NCBI GenBank assembly: GCA_032622095.1
Contig: CP136064.1
Location: 108,798,004 to 108,862,003, forward strand
Source: Siphonodentalium dalli
Lineage: Eukaryota; Mollusca; Scaphopoda; Gadilida; Siphonodentaliidae
DNA: 64,000 nucleotides
Reading direction: 5' to 3'
Below the pieces are notes generated by a model that worked only from the letters and a program-made list of their open reading frames with translations, had not been told where the DNA came from and made no database searches. Made by a program: the position numbers and the translations under genes. This document shows, piece after piece, positions 1 through 13,300 of this stretch (position 1 is the first letter of the stretch; each line of letters starts with the position of its first letter).

Positions 1-1527
1 CCCTTAGGTGTTCCATATCTTGATTGGTAGGTATTATTGACCTTCGATGAGTCCTGGGGATACTAACAGGTGTTTCTGTTGACACCATTGATTCGTTAGA
101 GTGTTCTTGGTATGCCACAATGTGAGTGCTGTGCTCTGTTCCGTGTCCTGTTTGTGTCTCAACGTTTAGGTCGAAATTGTCCGCCCAGAAGAATGTCAAC
201 ACAGTAGAATCATCACACTTCGGAATGAGGGGCAGGAATTGTTTATTATTCCATATCTCCAACGATTGTTGTGCCAGGCCGCTCTCTATTTCACAAACAG
301 TGTTATAGTCTAATGAGTGGCCCAGCTTCGACGTGATATACACTGGCAGCTTTTGGCCCGTCATGTTGTGTAGTACTACCCCTAAAAGGGCATGCTTTGG
401 GGTAAAGTATTTCCCTCTAGAGATTCCGTGAACAATATCTTGAGCGAGGGACTTCGCAACCGTAGATATCTTATCCGTGGCCACATGATGGGGGTGATTA
501 AGAATTTGCCAGAAGAACTTGACGACGTCGGGTGGTGGGTTTCTATTATCAGCACATAAATGTTTCACAGTTGGTGGCCAAGGGAGCTCTTGTGCATTCG
601 CGATGAATTCTTCCACTGTTGTCGGATCACGGAAGACGCTTTCCTCAATATTGTATCATTATCTGTTGGGATAGCATCAGCTGAAGAGAAGGACAATGAC
701 TTTCCACTTACAATTACTTGCGGTTTATGGTAATCAATCGTCGCGAAGAGAATGCCATCACCGAATGTTCCCTGCAGCCTTTTCTTCAACCGGTGGCGAT
801 CACTTCGGTTTGATAATCCCATTTTATCAACGATAATGCTCATCGATACACTTTGGTGTTGCTGTACAACATGACACTCTATGAACTCACACACCTCAGA
901 ATAATTTGAATCATCGAATGTTTCGTTGAAACCCTCTTCTTTTTGAGAAGTTGCTTTCGTTATTCGAGTATAATTTTTGTAGCATATGTCATGCTTTTTG
1001 AATTCGCGTGCGATTAGATCTTGAGAATCCACTCCAATCAACATTTTCTCATCCATGTGCAATGACGCTGCAAATTTGAATGTTTGTTCTGCTGTTTTCG
1101 TCGTGATAGCCGAAGTGTAGTATTTCTTCCGTCTGTATTGCATCACCCGTTTGTGACAAATTCCACAAACATCAGGGAATAAATTACCGCGCGGACAAGA
1201 AGTTTTTTTGCGGCTGTGTCGTTGATTTTCAGACTGAGAACTCGGCGTTCCTCCGGCCTTCATATTCCTGAAATGAACAAATTTTTTGTAACAGGTTTTA
1301 TGGTATCCGTGTATATTAGAGTCGTAGTTTGTCTTAGGAATTCCATCACATTGAGATTTGTGATTATTTCGGTCTCCGAGTTCATAAAGACCATCTCTGA
1401 AGTCACACAGTTTCTTGTAAATGTAATCATTCAAAGGAATCAAGCTCTGTCTGCTCGCGCTAACTCCGTCGTAGTGGATGATACATATTAAGTCGCTATC
1501 AAGCTTCCTTTTCTTTGCTTTTAGCAT
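1..1527 (-). pseudogene. Cys/His-rich mobile-element-associated ORF, frameshifted, runs off left edge
   Basis: Minus strand, starting at Met 1527 (MLKAKKRKLDS). The upstream sequence TTCTTGTATTTTCAG near 1541-1555 looks like a splice acceptor, so an earlier exon is likely. The first frame is open to about 650 and contains paired Cys/His motifs (HGYHKTCYKKF, CPRGNLF, CGICHK) that suggest zinc binding. Near 645-655 the frame shifts by one base. The second frame is then open for ~215 codons to position 1 and includes ELPWPPTVKHL, AKSLAQDIVHGISRGKYFTP and WADNFDLNVETQTG. I recognise this pattern (LGHxxxYxxVxEIxxxLA, W-D-N) as a multicopy uncharacterised family in invertebrate genomes, probably element-borne. 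The exact element class is unknown to me. Confidence 0.6.
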
Positions 1528-1587
1528 ACTTGTGCCGTGCCTGAAAATACAAGAATAAGGGGCGAATGAGACAACGTCAAAGAACAC

Positions 1588-3065
1588 ATCGGTATCACGA
1601 AAAAGTTATTATTGAAACTGGTTACATTTGTATATGCACATACTGCTAATTAAATCCATAAAATGATAAACCAATCTCCAAATGGGGCACACATGTAACA
1701 AAAATAAACTACTGAATGATTATTTTGCTTTTTTTTTCACATTTCAGGAATTTGTGCCATTCAAAATGTATGTCCCTCTGGCTTTCCGTAGATTTCTGAA
1801 AAAATCGAGCGTGACCTTCGGTAAAGTTATAAAAGCGCGATTTATATTATTTTCTGATGGCGATTTTCTTATATATTGTTAATTTCCCTCCCGTGTTAGT
1901 CATAATTGTTAGATGTATATGTATCAATAATTCTAAGAAAACTCACCTGTCAGCTGATATCAGTGTCTTTTGATCATCGTCATATTTACATGCGTAGCGT
2001 CAAAATGAACCGGAAACAAGACTGACGCAGCGAATGTATGGCAGCACGTCAAAACAATCACACGGAATTATATGTCTCAGAAATATCCGTTGCAACTTGC
2101 AAATGTGTGAGATGGTCAATTTGGTATATGTGATCATAACACTTCCATAAATCTCAGCCATTATGAAACATATTGGAAGAAAAGGCTTAAACTATGCGTA
2201 ATTCAATTATTTGAAGGAATAATATCAAAATAAGAAACCATTCTATATAAAATAATTCACCATAACCGACTCGCATACGGGGAAATGACTTATCAAGTGC
2301 ATATTGGAATATTAGAGAACAATGTTCGTTTATTTTTCCGATAAAAAAAAATGCCGGATTGGGGGTAGGGTTAAGTTTTCGGCTTTTTCTCAGATATGGA
2401 GATGAAAATCATATATCTGTTAAAATTGTCGACTAATATGTATATCACAGTTTCTAAAAATATATGACACGCCCATAAATGTGCAACGGTGTACAAAACA
2501 ACAGAGTTGAACGGCAACAGTTTGTCTGAATCGTCGAAAAATTTTGTTGCGTGACGTCACTTTCGTCGGAATGACGTCGCGCTATAACATATAGCACGGT
2601 AATGGCTGATTGTATAACATACAACATCATCAGGTGGCCGTAAATCACGAATTAATTGACTAATTCGATATTATTTTCAGTACCCAGCAAGCACTTGAAT
2701 AATATGTGTTATTGGCGAAATATGGACCAAATTTTCCGTAGGGTACCTCATGAAAGTCCCGAAAATCGATATTTTGTCACCTATCTCGCTTCGGCGCCCT
2801 CAATATTCGAAAAGTAGAGTAATTTTCCTATACGGAAATGTTAGTCCCATAAATTCCCCCGAGGTGCGATGATCACCCCCCAGCACAGCCTAGACTATAT
2901 ATTTAAAGATAATTATGAAGTGAATTTGTAGTAGACAAAATACACGCGATGCCGGTTTTACCAATCGGCGATCAAAATGTTCCGTGCGTGATTGCCGAGC
3001 AGGTCATTCAGTTCATTTTCAATGCAAAAATAATTTGAAATTATATATTTTGCTTAAATAACATG
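1588..3065. other. Non-coding stretch, little recognisable
   Basis: Apart from the candidate exon at 1748-1820 I see no gene here. The sequence is AT-rich with a CRE-like TGACGTCA-containing patch near 2550-2580. It could hold the promoter of the minus-strand ORF, but nothing specific shows this. Confidence 0.4.
1748..1820 (+). CDS. Possible upstream MYO16 exon (candidate only)
   Basis: A strong acceptor (tttttttttcacatttcag) and a gtaaag donor bound 73 open nt ending in phase 1, exactly the phase required by the exon at 4264. It encodes EFVPFKMYVPLAFRRFLKKS then SVTF. The basic stretch followed by V-x-F recalls the K-V-x-F phosphatase-binding motif before the ankyrin domain of vertebrate MYO16, but the basic residue is one place too far for the strict motif. 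A direct join to 4264 would also lack about 18 residues of the first ankyrin repeat, so another exon would be needed. It may equally be a chance open stretch. Confidence 0.25.
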
Positions 3066-3250
3066 ATGCCCTAAATAATCGACTCCTTAACCACTGCAGA
3101 ATTATGGGTAATTTTTCAGGATTTGGTCGGAAATATGGCTTGATGCCATTCATCGGAAAGCTCTCAGTGAAATATGGCAACAAGCCATATTTCCGCCTAA
3201 ATCCTGAAAAATTACCCATAATTCTGTCGATTATTTAGGGAATTACTGTA
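3066..3250. repeat. Family A hairpin MITE, copy 1
   Basis: It begins ATGCCCTAAATAATCGACTC and ends with the inverse complement of that (GATTATTTAGGGAATTACTG). The arms also carry mirrored GGATTTRGTCGGAAATATGG blocks around a short centre. The right arm has lost the GCTGTGGTTAAGGAG block. Confidence 0.85.
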
Positions 3251-3965
3251 TTGGAAGTGAGTGGAGACATGGACTAGAATATGCGATCAATTTACGGAAG
3301 CAAATTGGGCAGATTAACTTTAGATCTGTCGATACATTTAGAGGTTTTGTACAGAAAGTGAGATTTTATTGATACATTTTGAGTTTGAAATAGATGGTCT
3401 ATTTTCTCCAGAACTAAAGTGTAGCCGCCAAGCTGGTGCTCCACATGAATCTTTTGTTGATCTTCTGTGTTCGAACAGTATATCCAAGAATTGTATACCA
3501 GATTTGTAAAACATAGCTTTTACTCGAGAGATTGGCTCTGGAATTTTAGGAAGCGGTTTCGGCATTTGTGAATTATTGCCATTAGAAGTGAGGACATATT
3601 CGTAAAAGACTCCCTTGTAAAGTATTACATCATGTGTTTGTTAAAGTGGCATCCTCATTTCAATTTTGATTTCTTTTTTATTTATATTTTTTCTTGAAAT
3701 ATACTAAATGATAACGAAGATTTTGATTTTCTAATCTCTCGTGCTGTGCTGGTCATGATATACTTTTGACCATTTCAGAAACTGAAAATTCAAACTTGAA
3801 ACAAATTAACATATCATATAACACAATAAAAAAAAAATAGAAAAGAATGCCGAAAAATGTGTTCTCCTAATGCTCTCCTGACTTTTCGTCCAAGCTAATG
3901 TTACATTCTGGTAATTCACTATTTTATCTGCAAACACCGGAAAAAACGTGTTTTCAGGAACTGCG

Positions 3966-4009
<44 letters not shown>

Positions 4010-4263
4010 GCCTTGTGTCGGAATTTTTTTGCACGACCCCCCCCCCCCCCTGATTTTATAGGCCATTTTCGAAAAATACTATCTGGCTGTTGGCCAGTTT
4101 GGCCATTGGCAGTACAAACTCTGGTTATGAATAAATGAGTTGGTTAAGGGTTTACGACAAGAAAAATTATTTGTAAAGCATGCTCAATTTAAAAATGCTT
4201 GCACTTACTTAAATTAAAAAGGCCTGTTTAGTTGGATATTTCTCTTTACTCTTACTTTTTTAG
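3251..4263. other. Intronic sequence with poly-C tract
   Basis: No gene is supported. A run of about 42 C at 3966-4007 and a second C run near 4037-4050 lie in a patch whose end (TTGGCCAGTTTGGCCATTGG) recalls the palindromic 'GGCCATTGGCCAC' element at 31630-31735. A glycine-rich minus-strand reading is only the poly-C translated. Confidence 0.6.
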
Positions 4264-4334
4264 TTAAAATGTTAGCCGCACAAGGTGTTGATGTCAATTT
4301 CACAACAGGAAATGGAGTGTCCATGCTGCACAAG
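4264..4334 (+). CDS. MYO16: MYO16 exon: ankyrin repeat (first certain exon)
   Basis: The exon is bounded by a pyrimidine-rich acceptor (cttactttttag) and a gtagga donor. Two bases complete a split codon, followed by 23 codons including [12 protein letters not shown] and SMLHK. This is the end of one ankyrin repeat and the start of the next. It joins in phase 0 to the exon at 5563, giving a continuous repeat (SMLHK-ACAADN). The upstream partner must end in phase 1. Confidence 0.82.
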
Positions 4335-7300
4335 GTAGGATGTTTATTCAACTACATGTACTTGTTTTCATCATGATTATGGGAAGATATTTATATTTCC
4401 TTTTAAAGTGACAGCAATATATGGGATCCAAGCAAAGCAGATTACATGCAGCGTTTTCTTCAGGGGAAAATAAATGAGACCATTTGGGAAACACATTACG
4501 TGACAGGGCGACCATGGTTCAACACTTCGGGGGAAAATTCTGATTTTTATCACTGTAAAGTAGCCATTTCCTTGCACCTGAGATAATCGCAAAGCAACCT
4601 AATGCTATGTATATAATGCGAGTTAATCCTGGACATATCTCCCTTCATTATTTTCGTGGGTGCATTCATATTGTTTTTCATGGTTCCCAGAGCATATATC
4701 ATGAAATTTCAAATTACACACATTTCTGTACATCACAGCAGAAATATCGATTGAGACAAATATAGTCATCTGCAATTAAAGATATATATTATGGACTTGT
4801 TCGGGTGCGTGAAACTGATAAGTTAGTACTCAGACGTTATGCCAACCTGGGGAATGTAGCATTCTACTAACATCACCGAAAATTTCAAAGAAATTGACCA
4901 TACCTGGACCATAGAAAACATCACCTGAACTACGCTCAATTGTAAATATTTACACCTTGATTCGGGACGCAACTACTATACGATAAACACACACCAATGA
5001 TTTTGCCATTGAGAGTCAATGCATTTAATTAATATATCAGAACGATGGTGTGTATTGTCAGTTTGGATTAATATTTGTAAAAATAATACTTTGAGCAAGA
5101 TTATTCTCCATCTCTATTTGATCACCCTACCGGAGTGTTTCACATCACTTTAACATGTATAATGAATATTATATTTTCTATTGCAGACAGTTTTTTCTTT
5201 ATCGTTATTTTTGATGCGATGTCCAGTAAGTCACTAATGCTTGATAATTGTAACATAAGTTGCTCGACATAAAGTCAAACAACAATAGTGAGCCTGGATA
5301 ATTGACTTACATATTAAAAACACCAAAGTAGTAAAACTACCAAAGTCATTCTTGTGTCTGAACTTTGGACTTCATATGTCTCAAACTGATCATCATTGGT
5401 GAGGGGAATGAGGCTGGTCTACGGATGCTGAGCCATACTTGGTTGATTTGTTAAACTTATTATTTGAACATTTCCTAAGTGTACTATAAGTCAATAAGTA
5501 TTCAGTAAAGAAAAGGTTTAAGAGAACTGACAATATTCACTGACATAAACTTACTGTTACAGGCTTGTGCTGCTGATAATCTCTGTATGGCAGAGGTTTT
5601 ACTGTCAGCTGGTGCTCAGGTCAATATGACAGATGATGATGGGTGGTCAGCATTACATGTGGCTTGTTCCCATGACAATGCAGAACTATCAAGATGTCTC
5701 ATCCAGGTAAGTAACCATTGGTCTTTTTTGAAATTGGTCTTCTCCTTCCAATCTCTATTTATATGCCTCAGATCCCAGGAGTAGGTTCATGCATTCAGTC
5801 AAAAGTCCCATCCTTCTCACATTTCACCTTGTTATTCGGGTGTGGTTTATTAGATTCGATTGTCCTTTAGTACGATGATAGTCTACAGTAATGCCCTAAA
5901 TAATCGACTCCTTAACCACAGAAGAATTATGGGTAATTTTTCAGGATTTAGTCATAAATATGGCTTGTTGATATTCATCGGAAAACTGACTGATAGCTGC
6001 AGCTGATAGCTGATGGCAACAAGCCATATTTCCAACTAAATCCTGAAAAGTAACCCATAATTCTGCTGTGGTTAAGGAGTCGATTATTTAGGGCATTACT
6101 GTAGTTTATAGAAAAGGTTACTCACATACCACAGGTTATGCAAATTCTTTCTTACCAGATTTCTTGATATTTTTGATTAATAACTGAATAATTTTGGATG
6201 ATTACATGTAGTTGAATGCAATTTATCCATTTGTAGAGGTGTTCAAGCAATTAGTTCAACAAACAGTCTTAATAATGTTACTCTGCCTGTTATCTGATTT
6301 GATCTGAAAATTCCTAACTTTGATGAATAGACCATTTCAATATATTCACATAGCCTGTGTCTGTGTCACACTAAATCCTGCACAGTGATTGGCCAACTGC
6401 CAATTGGGTCATGCGTTTCATATCCCAATAAAACACACCATAATGCGAACTGACATGACAACTTGTTGACATATATGACTGAATGCGTTTAGATGTTTTT
6501 GAGTGCGCGCCACTAATATTTTGATAATTCACAGGTAGAATAGTGGGCTAGCTTGGCTAACTTACATGGTGGCATGGTATAATATCCAAACTACAGATAG
6601 ATTTCAGAAATGTTTATAGAAGTTAATAAGGAAAAAGTTATATAAATACAAGAAATTAATGTAGTTTGAGTGTGATTTATTGAGGGGTATGTCAGTGTGG
6701 CCGTTGGAGAACATTTGGAGTGAACCTGTTTTCCGTTCACACAATGTGCTCACCGACCACACTGCTATACCCTTCAATAAAGCACACTTAAACTACATTC
6801 ATTTCTTAAATATACTTTAGAACTTGAATTTGTTTCTGGTTACATGACACTTTTGTTATATATTTCAGTATGGGGCAGATGTCACACTTTTGGATATTGA
6901 CAACAACTTACCAATGGACCATGCATCTTCAGAATCAGAAACATTTGAACTTCTGAAGGAATTTGTCAAACTAGGTATGGTATGCTACCACTTATGTACA
7001 CCTCTGCTAACCTGATTAAGACTATTGATTTTCATGTATTAATATTCACATTGATTAATTAATAAGTGAATTTATATTTTATTGCTTTACTAACAATAGT
7101 CCATGATTATCAGAAAATTGAGAGGTTTGCAGAAACACAATTATCTTTCTTTCTGCCTGACATATTCATTATACACAGAACATGCATGCATTGATTTAAG
7201 TCAGACAATGCACAGGAAAACACAACATAAAGTTTGAGCTATTGCCATGGGTTGGCATCTGACATGCGTGCATTAGTCTGGTCGTTTAAGCATTGGACCT

Positions 7301-10300
7301 AGAAAAAATTATTAACAAGCTGTTTTTGGTGTAATTTTGTCGGGAAGAATCTGAGGAATAACATATCCAAAATCCGCTAAAATCCGCTTTGGGGAAAATT
7401 CTCTATTCAAGATGGCGCCCAATATGATTGTTAATATCTGAAATTGTTGAATTTCTGCGGTAGATGCAACAATTAATGCCAAATTCGCAATAAATTTTAA
7501 TATTGACAAACAATGTTAAGCCGTAAACCATATTTGTAGAATGTCTTTCCCAAAACGGACGCCAAAATGGAGAAAAGTGAATGAAATTTATACTTTGTGA
7601 AACATGTAATTGCTAGTCCTATAAGATAGAACAAACGCTCGAATTATTTGAGGATATTCATTGCAGAGTATAAGAGAAACGTTTGATCAGAGATGTAAGA
7701 ATTCTCCCTAATGAATCTCACGAGAGAGCAATCGAAAGCAGGGTCTCATACAACAGTTAAATCTGGACTTTCGGGCACACATAAACGGAACAATAACGCA
7801 GTTTTATATGTACTTTTTATGTTGAATCGTGTGATTATATGTGTAATTAAACAGTTAAATGCGATTTGATATGGATGTATTGATTCTGTGATGTTTCCTA
7901 GAAGCAGAAATATATGTCGTCAGAGTAGTCTCGTGAATGTGACCGATCATCATTTATTTTGATATCTCCAAAATTAACCCTTTCAAAATGCACTACTATG
8001 GAACAATATAAGATATATGCATACAGTTTTGGGTCAAATGTGAAGATTCCATTGTCTCTATCTCAAAATAGTAATCATAGTTGCCTCCAATCAGGTGACA
8101 AAACACGAATATTTCGCTTTTATCACAAGAATGCATGGTGGTATATAATGAACACAATTTATCAAAAACACAGAGGAGTACAAAGCCTATCTTCAATAAA
8201 TTCTAAACTTGACCAATATAGTTTACATATTCTGTGGCTGAGATTGTATTTATATCTGGAAATTATATTTCGTTATATTCAACGAAGCCACATATATGCG
8301 AAAATTACTACGATTTCTGCAACCGCATCACCGCGTTTGCCCCTTATCCCTAAAGTTACATATAGTTGCTGTACACAAAACCACAAATAGCAATATTTAG
8401 CGAATGTTCAACGCTGAAATAACAGCTTTAAACGATGAACACTTGCTATTTAGCACAATTATGTGGGTGGTACTGGTAAGATATTTTAAAACAAAACGAT
8501 ACTGAACATTAATATTGTGTATTGTGTGGTAGTATATCCCAGTTGTAAAGTGGGGACTGAAGTAATTTGAACAAAATGTTCCAATAATAAACCGGTTTGG
8601 TAGCCGCGTGAAAATTAGTCTTAAATAATCTGTAAGATGTACCATCTCTTTGATCTCGTGAGATGTGGCGCTAATCTATTGAAGATATTGATGTTTCTTT
8701 GCAGTGTGATAAGCATTGGGACATATGTGTATGGCATATTATCACGGAAAGTGCAGCAAATTCCATAAATCTAACTAGTCTTTATACCACAAGGGTGTGC
8801 ACTTCGGTGTATGTGTTACATTCAATAATTAATCACAATGTCCAGTGAAACTACCATACACTGCATGGCGAAACATTACTTTGTGTGTTGCATGACAAAA
8901 ATTATTATATTTTGTCCGGACAGTTGGATGTTGGATAAGCTAAAAAACAGAAATTTAACCATTGGGTTTGACTTGCGTTGAAATGACCAATACATCATTC
9001 AGATGGATAGTTTAATGAATTGTGTACCTTTAAAGATACTAAACAACATGAATGTACATTAATAATACGTATGTTCATTCCTATATGGTTATTCAATACG
9101 TTGCTTTCGTCGTGGTATGTTTTGGAGTTGCGGCCATTTTGACAGCCATTTTATGGCCGCGATTGTATTATTTTCTGTCCGTGTCACTCTATTCGCTCCG
9201 TTGCTCCAATTTTACACATAGTTGTACAACTACGTAATCCCTATGCCATAACATATCGTATACTTACCTTAATAATTTACGTTAGAACCCACCCCTATTC
9301 AGGGCGCTGTAAAACATTTTCCCCAAAGCGGATTTTAGCGGATTTTGGATATGTTATACATGAAGATCTCCTCTTTCCAACGATACCAAATTTAGCTTGT
9401 TAAGATTTTTTTCCTGGTAGACCTTATATTTTCAGCCCGACAGCCAGACTACATCAACAATTTCCTTCCGCACACCCTACAGGCCGCATCCGTTATCCGA
9501 TCTTCACCAAACTTTAAATGTAGCTTCAGGTAGACCTATAGATGGGAGCTATAAAAATTTAACAATGAAAAACATGCCGCGAGCAGCCATCTTTGATTTC
9601 AAATGTGAATCCATTGGCACAACCTACAGCCCATATTTATGGATGGATCATTTTATAATTTTGCGATGAAAAACATTGTCGCAAGCAGCCGTCTTGGAAT
9701 TTACTCTTTACAGGACTAAATCCTTCGGCACATCCTACAGACCACAGCCCTCATCGGATCATCAACAAACTTCATATGGATCTTGGGGTGACCTCGAGAT
9801 GGGAGCCTCCTATTTTGGCCGAAATTGTTAAAAAACCTGGCCGCCAGATTTGAATTCATTGGCACACCCCAGAACACATTGTCATCTTTTTTTGTGAATG
9901 GTGGATTGACAAATAAAGACATGATTTCTTGAAAATATAACAAACAATTTGGAAAATATTATTTTGTCAAATTTACGTGCGCGCTAAATAAAATAAACCG
10001 GAATTGAATGACTAATGGGGAATTCCACACTATTGATTCAAAATGTGGAATAGGAGATGGACCATTGCAGAATTACGCTATCACAACTTTTTCAAAAATA
10101 AAAGAGGCATTTGATTAAAGGGCTTTTACCTGCACTTTTGGGAATGACATTACAACTGTCACTGCAAGTCAAAACTGTCAAAAATGACGTGACGTACTGT
10201 TCAACAGAATTGTGAAGTATCTTTCTGTCTCCAATTGAATGTCCTCTGAATAGATTATAAACTGTTATATTCCTGGTCATGAAACAACATGGTTAGAATT

Positions 10301-13300
10301 GTTAAAGTTAACTTAAAAAGGCAGATTTTGAGGGAATACTTGCGATTGTATCTACTCATATACTTCTCAATAGTTCCAAATATTAATGATAAATGCATTA
10401 CTTTCGCATTGACTGGCTTAATATCTTCTGGAAAGTATCTATAGTCTCAAATTAACATTGTTTTTGGTTACTTTTTCCCTTTTGGGAAGTTGTTATATCC
10501 CCTATTTTGCAGAAGCTAAAATGCATTAATCAAGGTGACTAATGGGATGAACATCACCAACTTCAACTGGGGAACTTCAGTCTGATCCTAGGTCTCCCAT
10601 AGCAGTTGAGGCCTAAGCAGAATGAGGTTCACAGAGGGTGAATTTGGTGATGCTATCCTGCCATGCGGGATAGTGTCACTAAATTCACCCTCTGGGGACC
10701 TCATTCTGCAAATGACAGACACACTATTAGCAGGCTTGGTGTGAACCCTGGTCTGTGAAACTCATGTATTTAGATTTTTATGAAGATGGATGAACATTTG
10801 GTTATTGCACATTTCAGACAATGCTGGCATCAAACAATTGAGACAGTTCAACTATCTGAGTATGTTGGCGGAGATAAAGGAATACTTAGAGAGTGGAGGC
10901 GATGCAAACCTCACATCTGGACAAGGAATCAGCTTTGTAAGTATACTTACAATTTTACTGTGCCCGACTTCGTCTGGGCTATTTAGGGATTTCTTTATGA
11001 TCACCTCCGTCTGGGCAGAATAGTTTGATCTACTAATTCAAAGTGACAATGTTGAACATTGAAAAGTATTAGGAGAAAGAAAAAAACTATTGTTCGATCG
11101 GCCCAGAAACATGCCTATATGAGTCTATATGAGCGAGGTCAAGGACACTGTCACACTTGAAATTGGCCTTGTCCATATTGTTCCCGGGATCAAAGTAGAC
11201 ATACATACCAAATTTGAGTCGGATCGGTGGAGCAGTTTTCGAGTCTATAACACACATACATACATACATATATACAGACACTAGTTCCAAAATATATAAT
11301 AGACTTAGTTTTATATTGTTATTCATTATTCATCTAAATGTTGTTTTTATTTTAAGCCAAGTCTGTTTTAAATTAAATTTATTCATTTTATATAATTTAT
11401 TTAGATGGTCTTGGTGTGAAGCTGGAAAAATATATACTTTGTCAAAATTGGTAGAAATTTAGCACCTCATTAGTTCCCAATCCTGTGTAGACTCTAATTT
11501 AAAGGGATATGAGGCACTCACAGTGGTTTATTGTTTATTATTAATTTGGAGTGGTATTCAGGTAATAAAAGCAGACGACAGACAAAAAAAATAATAATAC
11601 AAGAGCAGAATGATTCATATTCATTGGTGGGAAATGTTCAGATAATAATTTCAACAAACGTCTGTTGGACTTATTATCTGAACATTACCTAAGGGAACTA
11701 CTCATCAATGACTATTTAGTACAGAGAGGGTTTAAGTTCATTGCCATATATATGTTAAAATATATGACATATAGATATGTTGGATACTCATTATCATCGT
11801 TAGATTCGTTACGGGTTATTTTTCAGTTACACATATCATGCGCCAATGGTTACAGAGCAGTTACGAAGATGCTCGTTAATTACAATGCTAACATTAATCT
11901 AGCTGACAATCAAGGATGGACTCCATTACATGCAGCAGCTAAATTTGGCCAGGTATGTACTTGAGTTTATTTAAGAAATGAATGTATTGAGTGTGCATAT
12001 CATTGGGGATATGTCACTGTGGTTGTTTGGGTACATTGTGAGAACCACGACCACAGCGCCCAATAATCCGCCAACAACACACAACAAAAACATTAATTTC
12101 TTATATTTATATAGCTATTTGATGACTTTTTCCGATAAAAACAGCTGAGTATATTCTTATTTATTTTCACAATATCTGCCGAGAATTTCAGACTAGCCCA
12201 TGCAGCACATTAAGTCAGCCCAATATAAGATTTCCAAGTGCTTAGCAGCAATAACATGATCGATATAAATAACAGGCTTCAGATACAATTCGGCTGAACT
12301 TTGAAAAGCATGCCCAATTATTCTGCTGACCACTTTTAGTGATTAGGGCAGATTAGGTCAACAATTTGTGATGTCATGTTCACGTAACGGTCTCTGTAAT
12401 TGGGGTATGAAACTGATGACCCAATTGGCAGTTGACTAATCACCGAACATGATTTACTTTAACACAGACAGGCTATGTAAATATTATGCACTTAACAATA
12501 TTAGATGATTGGAATTATCACTGACAATTATAAATTGTATCCCCCACTGTGAAGATACAGAAATGTTCTCTTTACACACTATTGATGTCTGACCGAATCA
12601 GTTCCATTTATTCTTGTTCTAATTCATGTTTAAAGTGATATGAAACACTATGGTAGGGTGATCGCATAGAACTGAAAAATAATCTTGCTCAAAGGGCTAA
12701 TGTTTATACAAATGGCGTCCACAAATTGTGCCATTGTGGGTTCCCTGATACCCACGTTAATCATAGAAACTTAATACGGCAATGACGATATAATTACAAT
12801 GAGATATATATGGTAGGCCAAGTTAGGCATTCAATATTCTCAGTTAAAATTGGCACTTCTAATAAATTTAGTATGTTATTTTTGTAATCGAAAGCGACAC
12901 CCAGGCAATTTAAGAAGTAAGCGATACTTGAGTATTTTTCCCATTTTCATGCTGATTTTAAATTATTTAATAAGTTTGTCATTGCGAAGCTATACGTCAT
13001 AACTGTGAGGTCAGTCAGCAGATTGAAATAAATTTATTTAAGATATTTAGTCATATCGCAATATATTTTTCAATACCGTAGTTGGTAGTCAATATCGTGA
13101 AACATGTTGCTAGGATTGATTCTGATTACTCTCTATTCTCTCCTTTCTTAGCTCAAGGATGTGCAAAGATTACTGAAGCACAATGCCAATCCAAGCATTA
13201 ATGATTCATCAGGTAACAAGCCAATAGATATCGCTTCATCGGACGAGATTATATCTCTATTGGTGAGGGCTGCTAGAAAGAGAGACAAAATAAAAGAAGA

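Noticed and set aside
3806-4066. Glycine-rich minus-strand ORF
   Set aside because: The glycines are the poly-C tract read in reverse. The flanks carry no protein signal.
7959-8390. 143-codon ORF as transposase
   Set aside because: No catalytic triad or DNA-binding motif visible; composition is that of AT-rich non-coding DNA.
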